NCBI GenBank assembly: GCA_033764865.1
Contig: JANRIM010000058.1
Location: 1 to 12,944, forward strand
Length of the DNA: 12,944 nucleotides
Source of the DNA: VFBF01 sp033764865
GTDB lineage: Bacteria; Pseudomonadota; Alphaproteobacteria; Caulobacterales; Aquidulcibacteraceae
Direction of reading: 5' to 3'
Positions 1 through 7,007 of the stretch are shown here, piece by piece. The notes under the pieces are model-generated. The model saw only the letters and a list, made by a program, of their open reading frames with translations. It was not told where the DNA came from and searched no databases. Made by a program: the position numbers and the translations under genes. The first letter of the stretch is position 1. Every line of letters begins with the position of its first letter.

Positions 1-2375
1 CTCTGCGCCTCGCGCTGCGGGATGCCCAGCTGCGCAGCCAATCCAATCGCGCTCATGCCGTAGATGATGCCGAAGTTGATTGCCTTGGCGGCGCGGCGCA
101 CCATCGGGTCCATGCCTTCGACCGGCGTGTTGAACACCTGCGACGCGGTCAGCGCATGGATGTCGATGCCTTTCAGGAAGGCTTCCTTCAAGGCGCCGAT
201 ATCGGCGATATGGGCTAAGATGCGCAGCTCGATCTGCGAATAGTCGGCCGAGACGATCTTGTGGCCCCGGTCGGCGACGAAGGCCTTGCGGATCTTGCGG
301 CCTTCCTCGGTGCGCACCGGGATATTCTGCAAGTTGGGGTCAGACGACGCGAAGCGACCAGTGTTCGTGGCCGAGAGCGCGAATGAGGTATGGACGCGGC
401 CGGTCTTCGGGTTGATCGAGGCGACCAGCGCATCCGAATAGGTGCTTTTCAGCTTCTGCAGCTGGCGCCAGTCCAGCAGCACGCGCGGCAGCGCATGGCC
501 CGCAGCGGCGAGATCCTCCAGCACCGAGGCGTCCGTGGACCATGCGCCCGTCTTGGTCTTCGTCCCCCCGGGCAGGCCCATCTCGTCGAACAGGATCTCG
601 CCGATCTGCTTGGGACTGCCGACGTTGAAATCCCGCCCCGCCAGCGTTTTCGCCTCATCCTCCATCGCCGCCATGCGCTGGGCGAACTCTCCCGACATGC
701 GCGAGAGCTCCTGCGGATCGACCTTCACGCCCGCCCGCTCCATCGCCGACAGTACCCGGGGCATCGGCCGCTCCAGCGTCTCGTACACCGTCAGCAGCCG
801 CTGGCGCGCTGCTTCGGGCTTGAGCTTGCGCCACAGCCGCAGCGTGACGTCGGCGTCCTCGGCGGCGTAGCGGACGGCGGCGGCCACGGGCACGCGGTCG
901 AACGTCACCTGCGCCTTGCCCTTGCCGGCGACGTCCTGGAAGCCGATGGGCCGGTAGCCGAAGTGGCGCTCGGCCAGTTCGTCCATGCCGTGGTTGTGCA
1001 GGCCCGCCGCCAGCACCGCCGACAGCAGCATCGTGTCGTCGAACGGCGTCACGTCGACGCCGTGCTGGGCGAAGATCGACAGATCGTACTTCAGATTCTG
1101 GCCCACCTTGAGGATCGCGGGATCCTCCAGCACGCCCTTGAGCGCAGCCAAAGCCTGCGCCATGGGGATCTGCTTCGGCGCGCCGTCCGCGCCCTCGCCC
1201 GGGCCGAACAGGTCCGCCGACGCGGCGGGATCGACATGCGCGAGCGGGATGTAGCAGGCCTCGTTGGGCGCCACGGCGAGCGACACGCCCACCAGCCCCG
1301 CGAACGGGCCGAGCCCCTTCGTCTCGGTGTCCACGGCCACCACGCCCGTAGTGCGCGCGCGCGCAAGCCACGCCTCCAGCGCCTCAAGCGTATCCACGCA
1401 GACGTAGCGGTCGAGATCGAAGGTCTCGGCGGCGTCCCCGGCCTTCTCGGCGGCGAGCGCCACGGGCGCGTCCGGGTTCTTCGCGATCTGCTCCCGCACG
1501 CGCCGCCCCAGAGTGCGCAACTCCATCTCGTCGAGAAACTTGAGCAGCACCCCGTCCTCGAAGTCCCGCACGGCGAAAGCCTCCAGCGGCTCCTCCACCG
1601 CCACGTCGTCCTTCAGCGTCACCAGCTCCTTGGAGATGCGGATGAGATCGGCGTTGGCCTGGATGCTTTCGCGGCGCTTGGGCTGCTTGATCTCGTCGGC
1701 GCGCGCCAGCACCGCTTCCAGGGTGCCGAACTGGCCGATGAGCTCGGCGGCGGTCTTCGGCCCGATGCCCGGCGCGCCGGGGACGTTGTCGACGCTGTCG
1801 CCCATCAGCGCCTGCACGTCGATGACCTTGTCGGGCGTCACGCCGAACTTCTCCAGCACCGCCTCGGGGCCCAGCAGCTTCGATTTCATGGGGTCGTAGA
1901 GCTCGATCTGGTCGTCGACGATGAGCTGCATCAGGTCCTTGTCGGAGGAGACGATGCGCACGACGGCCCCGCGCCGCGCGGCCTCGCGGGCGTAGGTGGC
2001 GATCAGGGCGTCGGCCTCGAAGCCGTCCATGTCCACCGCAGGGGCGCCGAACGCGCGCGTGGCCTCCCGGATCAACGGGAACTGGGGGACGAGATCCTCC
2101 GGCGCGGGCGGGCGCTGGGCCTTGTACTTCGGGTAGATGTCATTGCGGAACGTCACCTCCGAGCGGTCGAAGATCACGGCGAGGTGCGTGGGCTTCTCGG
2201 GTCCCTTCATGTCGTTCAGCAGCTTGAACAACATGTTGCAGAACCCGCTCACAGCCCCGATGGGCAGCCCGTCCTTCTGGCGGGTGAGCGGCGGGAGCGC
2301 GTGGTAGGCGCGGAAGATGTAGCCCGAGCCGTCGATGAGCCAGACGCGGGACGTGTGATCGACGGGGGCTGTCAT
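1..2375 (-). CDS. polA: DNA polymerase I, C-terminus cut off by window edge
   Basis: Repair and Okazaki-fragment polymerase with 5' nuclease, 3'-5' proofreading and polymerase domains. About 791 codons are visible and the reading frame runs off the left edge. The 5' nuclease (about residues 10-300) shows D15, the E120-A-D122-A123 segment, SSDKDLMQL, GDSVDNVPG and the GIGPKTA helix-hairpin-helix. The exonuclease domain (about 335-530) keeps all three motifs: DTET with D349 and E351, NLKYD with D431, and YAAED with Y503 and D507, so proofreading should be active. The polymerase domain shows motif A (SADYSQIELR, D711) and motif B (R760, K764, F768, Y772), a constant +6 offset from E. coli numbering. 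Motif C (HDE) lies beyond the window. The ATG at 2375 overlaps the upstream hepT-like stop as ATGA, with no strong Shine-Dalgarno, so translation is probably coupled. The second Asp of the usual EADD motif is Ala. Confidence 0.97.
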   Translation of the reverse strand, partial: MTAPVDHTSRVWLIDGSGYIFRAYHALPPLTRQKDGLPIGAVSGFCNMLFKLLNDMKGPEKPTHLAVIFDRSEVTFRNDIYPKYKAQRPPAPEDLVPQFPLIREATRAFGAPAVDMDGFEADALIATYAREAARRGAVVRIVSSDKDLMQLIVDDQIELYDPMKSKLLGPEAVLEKFGVTPDKVIDVQALMGDSVDNVPGAPGIGPKTAAELIGQFGTLEAVLARADEIKQPKRRESIQANADLIRISKELVTLKDDVAVEEPLEAFAVRDFEDGVLLKFLDEMELRTLGRRVREQIAKNPDAPVALAAEKAGDAAETFDLDRYVCVDTLEALEAWLARARTTGVVAVDTETKGLGPFAGLVGVSLAVAPNEACYIPLAHVDPAASADLFGPGEGADGAPKQIPMAQALAALKGVLEDPAILKVGQNLKYDLSIFAQHGVDVTPFDDTMLLSAVLAAGLHNHGMDELAERHFGYRPIGFQDVAGKGKAQVTFDRVPVAAAVRYAAEDADVTLRLWRKLKPEAARQRLLTVYETLERPMPRVLSAMERAGVKVDPQELSRMSGEFAQRMAAMEDEAKTLAGRDFNVGSPKQIGEILFDEMGLPGGTKTKTGAWSTDASVLEDLAAAGHALPRVLLDWRQLQKLKSTYSDALVASINPKTGRVHTSFALSATNTGRFASSDPNLQNIPVRTEEGRKIRKAFVADRGHKIVSADYSQIELRILAHIADIGALKEAFLKGIDIHALTASQVFNTPVEGMDPMVRRAAKAINFGIIYGMSAIGLAAQLGIPQREAQ

Positions 2376-2746
2376 GAGGGTGGGTTTGGATCCTTGGGTT
2401 CGCGAACCATTTCATACATCGTGACGACCGCGATCCGCAGGGGTTCCAGGTCGTCCTCGATGAGCGACCATGTCCGTTCCGGCCAAACCTGATCGTAGAC
2501 GTGGCGCAGAAAGTTGCCGGCCTCCGCGATATCGTCCCAGGGAATGCCGGGCTGTGTGGCCTTGAGATCGGCGGGCAGATGACGGCTGGCTTCCGAGATG
2601 GTGAGGATCCAGCGTTCCACGGCGGCGCGCTTTTCGGGATTGGCCTTGTAGGCAGAGAGGTCAAGTCCTGACACCGCAATCCGGATCAATCGGATCGCGT
2701 CGAGAATGTCCCACAGCCGATGGCGCGGCGTGTGGCTTCCCGTCAT
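2372..2746 (-). CDS. hepT: HepT-like HEPN ribonuclease (DUF86), probable toxin
   Basis: A 124-residue all-helical protein of the DUF86/HepT family, known in several bacteria as the RNase toxin of MntA-HepT modules. Recognisable family blocks are the N-terminal LWDILDAI helix, AAVERWILTISEASR (about 41-55), the IPWDDIAEAGN turn and the HEPN active-site segment NFLRHVYDQV (79-87, H82 and Y84). In the classical RX4HXY motif an Arg lies five residues before the His; here that position is G77 and an Arg (R81) directly precedes the His, an arrangement I recall from other DUF86 proteins. Y84 matches the tyrosine that MntA modifies with AMP in the Shewanella system. The gene starts with an ATGA overlap with the upstream nucleotidyltransferase and ends with an ATGA overlap with polA. 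Family assignment is firm; toxicity is inferred from the family and pairing. Confidence 0.88.
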   Translation of the reverse strand: MTGSHTPRHRLWDILDAIRLIRIAVSGLDLSAYKANPEKRAAVERWILTISEASRHLPADLKATQPGIPWDDIAEAGNFLRHVYDQVWPERTWSLIEDDLEPLRIAVVTMYEMVREPKDPNPPS

Positions 2747-3042
2747 GAGAAAATCGGAATGGCTTCCGCCTCGATCCGGTCCCGTAGCATGAAGTGCACG
2801 GTGCGGCGATCCACCAGATCGACCTCCACGCCGAGCCGCTCGCGCAGAAACCGCCGCGTGCCCGCCAGCCCGAGAAGGCTCATGGCGCGCCCGGGCGGTT
2901 CTCCGAAGAGAACGTCCACATCGCTGAGCGGTTGGGCCGTGTTGCGAGCCGTGGAGCCGAAAAGAAACAACGAGGCGATTCCCCGCGCGCGCAAATCAGG
3001 CTCAAGGGCCCTGAGCCGGTCGATAGCCTCATCGCGGGTCAT
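2743..3042 (-). CDS. mntA: MntA-like minimal nucleotidyltransferase, probable antitoxin
   Basis: A 99-residue DNA polymerase beta-type minimal nucleotidyltransferase. The diagnostic GSX10DXD motif is perfect (G29-S30, then D41-V-D43), and the third metal ligand is probably D75 in VEVDLV, so the enzyme looks catalytically intact. In characterised MntA-HepT pairs this enzyme transfers AMP to the HepT tyrosine and silences it; here that role is inferred from the partner gene directly downstream, joined by an ATGA overlap. I chose the ATG at 3042 because the conserved domain begins there (TRDEAIDRLRAL). An in-frame ATG at 3111 would add 23 Arg- and Ala-rich residues that look unlike the family. 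No Shine-Dalgarno precedes the chosen start, but a TATAGT box ends 7 bases upstream, compatible with a leaderless message. Confidence 0.87.
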   Translation of the reverse strand: MTRDEAIDRLRALEPDLRARGIASLFLFGSTARNTAQPLSDVDVLFGEPPGRAMSLLGLAGTRRFLRERLGVEVDLVDRRTVHFMLRDRIEAEAIPIFS

Positions 3043-3049
3043 GGGGCGC

Positions 3050-3055
3050 ACTATA
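3050..3055 (-). promoter_or_regulatory. Possible -10 box for the mntA-hepT-polA unit
   Basis: On the minus strand TATAGT lies 7 bases before the mntA ATG. A sigma-70-type start about 7-8 bases downstream would fall on or next to the A of ATG, giving a leaderless transcript. This fits the lack of a Shine-Dalgarno sequence. No good -35 hexamer is visible 16-18 bases further upstream, so the call is tentative. Confidence 0.3.
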
Positions 3056-3155
3056 GCCCCGCCCCGCCCGCGCGAACAGATCGACTCCGCCGCAATCGAT
3101 CTGCGCGCCATTCTGTACGGCGCGTTACGGCCCGGTTAAATGTCAGTCTGGTGAC

Positions 3156-3174
3156 GGGGCGAGGGCCTCGCCTC
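3156..3174. promoter_or_regulatory. Palindrome in the 5' leader of the transglutaminase gene
   Basis: GGCGAGG (3158-3164) and CCTCGCC (3166-3172) form a perfect inverted repeat around one base; a G-T wobble and one more G-C pair extend it. It ends just before the GGGGGGA ribosome binding site of the gene starting at 3188. It could be an operator or an RNA hairpin next to the ribosome site. The 145-bp divergent gap from 3043 to 3187 otherwise holds only a weak TTAAAT (3136-3141) that could be a plus-strand -10 box. Confidence 0.35.
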
Positions 3175-3187
3175 CGGGGGGAATTCC

Positions 3188-5209
3188 ATGTCCGGCGCCA
3201 TCCCGATCACGGGGCCGCAGACCGACCGCGCCCGGATCGGTCCGGTTCCGGACTGGGTCGTGCACGAACCGTTCGACAAGCCGGCCCACCCCGAGGACGT
3301 GTTCGTCTCGGGCGGGCGCTGCACGCTGCTGGACGACACCCAGGTCAACCTCACGGGCCCCGCCCGCGCCTGGCACGGTCGCTACGCCGAACGCGTCATG
3401 ACCCAGGCCGGGGCGGAGCGCGCGGCCCAGTTCTCCGTGGCGTTCGACCCCTCCTGCGAGACCGTGGAGGTGCACTTCGTGCGGGTGCTGCGCGCCGGCG
3501 CCGTGATCGACCACTGCCGCCCGGACGCCTTCGAGGTCCTGCGCCGCGAGCGCAGCCTGGAGCGGCTGGTGTTCGACGGACGCCTCACCCTGCACCTCGT
3601 CATCCCCGACGTCCGCCCCGGCGACGTGGTGGAGAGCGCCTACACCATCACCGGCGGCAGCCCGGTGCTGAAAGGCAAGCACGCCGCGTGGATCGCGTTC
3701 GAGTGGGGCCAGGCGATGATGGAGACGCGCCACCGCGTGCTCACCCGCGCCGACCGGCCGATCCACTTCCGCGCCGTCAACGGCGCGCCTGCGCCGGAGG
3801 TGATCGAAAGCGACGGGCTGGTGGACCGGCGCTGGCGCGCGGTGCGCCGCCCGGCGGTGGAGGTGGAGGACCTCGCTCCGCCGTGGGAGATCAGCCGCGC
3901 GGAGGTGCAATTCACGGAGTACGAATCCTGGGCGGAGGTGGCCGATCTCTTCACCCCGCTCTACGACACCGGCCCCGACCTGCCCGACGATCTGAACGCC
4001 GCCGTCGCCGCCATCGCCGAAACCTGCCGCACGCCCGCAGAGCGCGCCGCCGAGGTGCTGCGGTTCGTGCAGGGCAACCTCCGCTACCTGGCGCTGTCGA
4101 TCGGCGAGGGCGGCCTGCAGCCGCGCCCCATCGAGGTGGCGTGGACGAGCCGCTACGGGGACTGCAAGGACGCCGCGCGCATCTACGTGGCGATGGCGCG
4201 CCGGCTGGGGCTGGAGGCGTGCCCCGCGCTGGTCAACACGCGCCAGGGCGAGAGCCTGGCGGAGTGGCTGCCCACCGCTTCGGCGTTCGACCACTGCATC
4301 GTGCGGGTGGTGGTGGACGGCAAGGTGCACTGGCTCGATCCCACGCGGCGCAACCAGGCGGGCCGGCTGGAGCGCATCCACCATGCCTACTTCGGCTGGG
4401 CGCTGCCGCTGGCGACGGGGGTGGACCGGCTGGAGAGCATGGGCCCGGTGATCGCGGAGTATGTGGTCGACGTGCGCGAGCGCGCGGTGTTCGGCCCGCG
4501 GCCGTCCTCGCCCGCCACCTACGAATGGCGCACGACCTACTACTCCTGGCGCGCCGACGACCTGCGTGAGCGGATCGCCAACGAAGGCCTCTCGGCGGTG
4601 GCCAAGAGCTACGTGCGCCAGCTGCAGGACGTCTGGCCCGGCCTCACCGTGCTGGAGCCGATGAGCGTGGAGGACGACCGCGACGAGAATCGCCTGGTCA
4701 CCAGCGAGAAGTACGAGCTGCCCGCGCCGTGGCGGCGCCTGGAGGGCGGTCGGGTGGAGTTCGCCACCAAGGATTTCTTCATCGGCTCCGATCTCGTCGA
4801 TCTTCCGCCCGGGCCGCGCAAGCGCGACATGTACCTGGGACGGCCCCGCATCACCACGCGCCACGTGGACATCGAGCTGCCGGCGGACTGGCCCTCTGAA
4901 GGCTGGGACATCGCGGTGGAGGCCACCGGCCTCAAGTTCGAAAGCACGCTGAAGCGCCTGAAGAAGCGCCACTTCGTCCTCGACCAGCGGCTGGAAGTGA
5001 CGCGCGACACCACGCCGGCCGCCGACGTGGCCCGCTACGCGGAGGTGGTGGCCGCCTTGCGCAAGGGCGCGGACGTGGTGATCCATTCGGCCACCCGCGG
5101 CGACGCGTTCCGCGGGACCCGCAGGGTCTGGATGATCGCGGCCTCCATCGCCGCGTTCTGTGGTGCGGCGCTCATCGTCCGCGCGGTGCTCGTGCTGCTG
5201 GGCGGGTAG
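3188..5209 (+). CDS. DUF3857 / transglutaminase-like protein with C-terminal membrane anchor
   Basis: A 673-residue protein. The N-terminal part (about 30-220) is a DUF3857-type beta-rich domain, recognisable by the VFDGRLTLHLVIPDVRPGD stretch followed by VVESAYTI. The middle (about 265-400) is a transglutaminase-like papain fold with a complete triad: C326 in RYGDCKD, H369 in FDHCIVRV and D384 in HWLDPT. The remainder to about 640 resembles the C-terminal beta region of such proteins. One hydrophobic segment (about 649-671) follows RGTRR, predicting a single membrane helix with the bulk of the protein on the cytoplasmic side. No signal peptide is visible, unlike many relatives. The substrate is unknown; the family may act as protease, amidase or crosslinker. 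The ATG is preceded by a good GGGGGGA ribosome site at about 3176-3182. The gene is monocistronic, divergent from mntA and convergent with the symporter gene. Confidence 0.88.
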   Translation: MSGAIPITGPQTDRARIGPVPDWVVHEPFDKPAHPEDVFVSGGRCTLLDDTQVNLTGPARAWHGRYAERVMTQAGAERAAQFSVAFDPSCETVEVHFVRVLRAGAVIDHCRPDAFEVLRRERSLERLVFDGRLTLHLVIPDVRPGDVVESAYTITGGSPVLKGKHAAWIAFEWGQAMMETRHRVLTRADRPIHFRAVNGAPAPEVIESDGLVDRRWRAVRRPAVEVEDLAPPWEISRAEVQFTEYESWAEVADLFTPLYDTGPDLPDDLNAAVAAIAETCRTPAERAAEVLRFVQGNLRYLALSIGEGGLQPRPIEVAWTSRYGDCKDAARIYVAMARRLGLEACPALVNTRQGESLAEWLPTASAFDHCIVRVVVDGKVHWLDPTRRNQAGRLERIHHAYFGWALPLATGVDRLESMGPVIAEYVVDVRERAVFGPRPSSPATYEWRTTYYSWRADDLRERIANEGLSAVAKSYVRQLQDVWPGLTVLEPMSVEDDRDENRLVTSEKYELPAPWRRLEGGRVEFATKDFFIGSDLVDLPPGPRKRDMYLGRPRITTRHVDIELPADWPSEGWDIAVEATGLKFESTLKRLKKRHFVLDQRLEVTRDTTPAADVARYAEVVAALRKGADVVIHSATRGDAFRGTRRVWMIAASIAAFCGAALIVRAVLVLLGG

Positions 5210-5222
5210 CGCGACGCTATCC
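5204..5222. terminator. Small stem-loop holding both convergent stop codons
   Basis: TAGCG-CGA-CGCTA (5207-5219) is a perfect 5-bp stem with a 3-base loop. Its two arms contain the TAG stop of the transglutaminase-like gene and the TAG stop of the symporter gene. A G-U pair and two G-C pairs can extend the stem to 5204-5222. There is no T-run on either side, so it is at most a weak bidirectional terminator or an RNA 3'-end stabiliser. Confidence 0.3.
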
Positions 5223-6548
5223 CAGCACCAGCGGCGCCAGCCACACGCCCACCGCCGTCAGCACCAGCAGCGCGGCGATGTTGACGCCCAGCCCCCGCGC
5301 CATCATGCGCGCCACCGTGAACATGCCCGTGCCGTAGGCCACGGCGTTGGGGCCGGTGCCCGCGGGCATCATGAACCCGCACGACGCCGCGATCGCGGCG
5401 GGCGCGATGAGCGCGACGGGATCGGTCCCCGTGGCCGCGGCCAGCACGCCCAGCACCGGCAGCAGCATCGTGATCGACGCCACGTTCGACATGAACTCCG
5501 TCAGCACGATCACCAGCGCCGTGACCGCAAGCACGAGCACCACGTCGGGCGCGCCGTCCAGCACGCCGAGCTGGCCGCCCAGCCACGCCGCCAGCTGCGT
5601 GCGCTCCATCGCCTCCGCCAGCGAGATGCCGCCGCCGAACAGGAGCACCACCGCCCACGGCGCCTGGCGCGCCTCCTCCCACGTGAGCAGCGCGCGCCCG
5701 CGCCCCTGCGCGCCGGCGGGCAGCACCATCATCGCCACCGCCCCGGCCATAACCACGCTCATGTCCGTCACGCCGGTGAGCCCGAGCGGACCGCGCAGCG
5801 CCTCCCCCAGCACCCACAGCGCGATCACCACGGCGAAGATAGCCAGCACCCGCGCCTCGCCGCTTTCGATGCGCCCCAGCGCGCCATGCTCGCGCCGGAT
5901 CTCGTCGGCGGCGGCGGCGTCGTGGCCGCCCGCGACGCCCATGCGCCACGTGACCAGCGCCCACGCCGGCGGCAGCAACAGCAGCATCGTGGGCACGCCG
6001 AGCGCCATCCACTGCGCGAACGAGACGGCCTGGCCCAGGTTGTCCTTCAACCAGCCCATGGCGATGAGATTGGTGGGCGTGCCGATGGGCGTGGCGACGC
6101 CGCCGATGGACGCCGCATACGCCACGCCCAGCGCCATCGAGGCCGCGAACGCCGTGCGCCCGCCGCCGCTGGCGCCCGCCACCGACAGCGCGATGGGCAT
6201 CATCATCAGCGTGGTGGCGGTGTTGGAGATCCACATGGAGATGAACGCCGTGGCCAGCATGAAGCCGAACACCATCGCGCGCGGCCGGTCTCCCACGCGC
6301 ACCAGCACGTTGAGCGCGATGCGCCGGTGCAGGCCCCACCGCTCGATGGCGAGCGCTATGAACGATCCGCCCAGCAGCAACAGCACGATGGGGTTGGCGT
6401 AGGGCGCGCCGGCCTGCCGCTCCGTGCCCGCGCCCATGAGCGGCACGAACACCAGGGGCAGCAGCGAGGTGGCCGCTATGGGCGCCGCCTCGGTAGCCCA
6501 CCAGATGCCCATCCACAGCGCCAGCCCCGCGATCCGCAGCGCCTCCAC
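5217..6548 (-). CDS. SLC13/DASS-family anion:Na+ symporter
   Basis: Polytopic inner-membrane permease of the divalent anion:sodium symporter family, which imports dicarboxylates, tricarboxylates or sulfate with Na+. Family marks are the ALWMGIWWATEA start of the fold, the first SNT motif (residues 108-110, in SMWISNTATTLMMM), the GGVATPIGTPTN hairpin (about 149-160), a long cytoplasmic loop (about 203-230) and the second motif, here SNV (354-356, in EFMSNVASI) rather than SNT. From the GTG at 6548 it is 443 residues, slightly short. The same frame stays open upstream and encodes a plausible first-helix sequence (GLWLGPLIAAIFCLLPP), but I find no ATG, GTG or TTG there. The true start may be a rare codon, for instance ATC at 6662, which would give 481 residues. 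The substrate cannot be deduced; dicarboxylate is a guess. It probably forms a unit with the zinc-finger gene just upstream. Confidence 0.88.
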   Translation of the reverse strand: MEALRIAGLALWMGIWWATEAAPIAATSLLPLVFVPLMGAGTERQAGAPYANPIVLLLLGGSFIALAIERWGLHRRIALNVLVRVGDRPRAMVFGFMLATAFISMWISNTATTLMMMPIALSVAGASGGGRTAFAASMALGVAYAASIGGVATPIGTPTNLIAMGWLKDNLGQAVSFAQWMALGVPTMLLLLPPAWALVTWRMGVAGGHDAAAADEIRREHGALGRIESGEARVLAIFAVVIALWVLGEALRGPLGLTGVTDMSVVMAGAVAMMVLPAGAQGRGRALLTWEEARQAPWAVVLLFGGGISLAEAMERTQLAAWLGGQLGVLDGAPDVVLVLAVTALVIVLTEFMSNVASITMLLPVLGVLAAATGTDPVALIAPAAIAASCGFMMPAGTGPNAVAYGTGMFTVARMMARGLGVNIAALLVLTAVGVWLAPLVLG

Positions 6549-6654
6549 GGGCAGCCCCTCGGACGGCGGCAGGAGGCAGAAGATCGCCGCGATCAGCGGC
6601 CCGAGCCACAGCCCGACCTGTTGCGCCGGCGTGCGACGCGCCGCCGCGGGCGCC

Positions 6655-6894
6655 TCAGTGATCGTCGCCGCCGGCCTCGCCGGCCTCCAGCACGAAGCGG
6701 CGATCGCAGTACAGGCATTCCACGAACGTCTCGTCGCCCATGTCGTAGAACACCACGGGATGGCCCAGCGCGCCGCCGCCGCCGTCGCACTTCACCCGCC
6801 GGGAGCGCACGGTGACGATCTCCGGCGCGGGGACCCCGCCGGAGGACCCGCCGGGCGATCCCCGGTCCGTCCGCAGACTGTCTCCGGTCGACAT
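6655..6894 (-). CDS. CHCC-type zinc-finger protein (NDUFS6-like, zf-CHCC)
   Basis: A 79-residue protein whose second half carries a zf-CHCC motif: C36, H45, C60 and C63, with the typical GHPVVFYDMGD and FVECLYCDRRFVL surroundings. Alphaproteobacterial relatives of this domain are related to the mitochondrial complex I accessory subunit NDUFS6, but the bacterial role is unclear. The first 25 residues are Gly-, Ser- and Pro-rich and probably disordered; the last residues are acidic (GEAGGDDH). The start at 6894 is chosen because GAGG lies 6 bases upstream; an ATG at 6951 would add 19 residues without family support. It diverges from the ABC ATPase gene and lies directly upstream of the symporter gene. 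Confidence 0.85.
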   Translation of the reverse strand: MSTGDSLRTDRGSPGGSSGGVPAPEIVTVRSRRVKCDGGGGALGHPVVFYDMGDETFVECLYCDRRFVLEAGEAGGDDH

Positions 6895-6900
6895 TCCTCG

Positions 6901-6904
6901 CCTC
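6901..6904 (-). promoter_or_regulatory. Ribosome binding site that fixes the zinc-finger gene start
   Basis: On the minus strand GCGAGGCGAGGA runs into the ATG at 6894, placing GAGG 6 bases upstream. This is a near-ideal spacing and favours this start over the in-frame ATG at 6951. Confidence 0.6.
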
Positions 6905-7007
6905 GCGATTGAACTTCCCGCCAACGCTCCGTACCTAGGGTGCGCCGCCACGGCGCGTCAACGCGCCCCCGCCGGCGTCCGATCCCTCTGTTGCGAAAGC
7001 CCCGCCC

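Noticed and set aside
390..2492. A 700-codon open frame on the plus strand.
   Set aside because: It is antisense to polA, has Arg/His/Gln-rich low-complexity composition typical of GC-rich antisense frames, and polA is unmistakable.
3143..5086. A 647-codon minus-strand frame opposite the transglutaminase-like gene.
   Set aside because: Composition is antisense-like and no family motif is visible; the plus-strand protein has a complete triad.
5160..6815. A 551-codon plus-strand frame opposite the symporter gene.
   Set aside because: Rich in Arg, His and Gln with no domain; the minus-strand frame encodes a clear membrane transporter.
6909..6937. TTGAAC, 17 bases, TACCTA as a promoter for the ABC ATPase gene.
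   Set aside because: The -10 match is poor, so a promoter in this divergent gap is likely but this placement is not supported.
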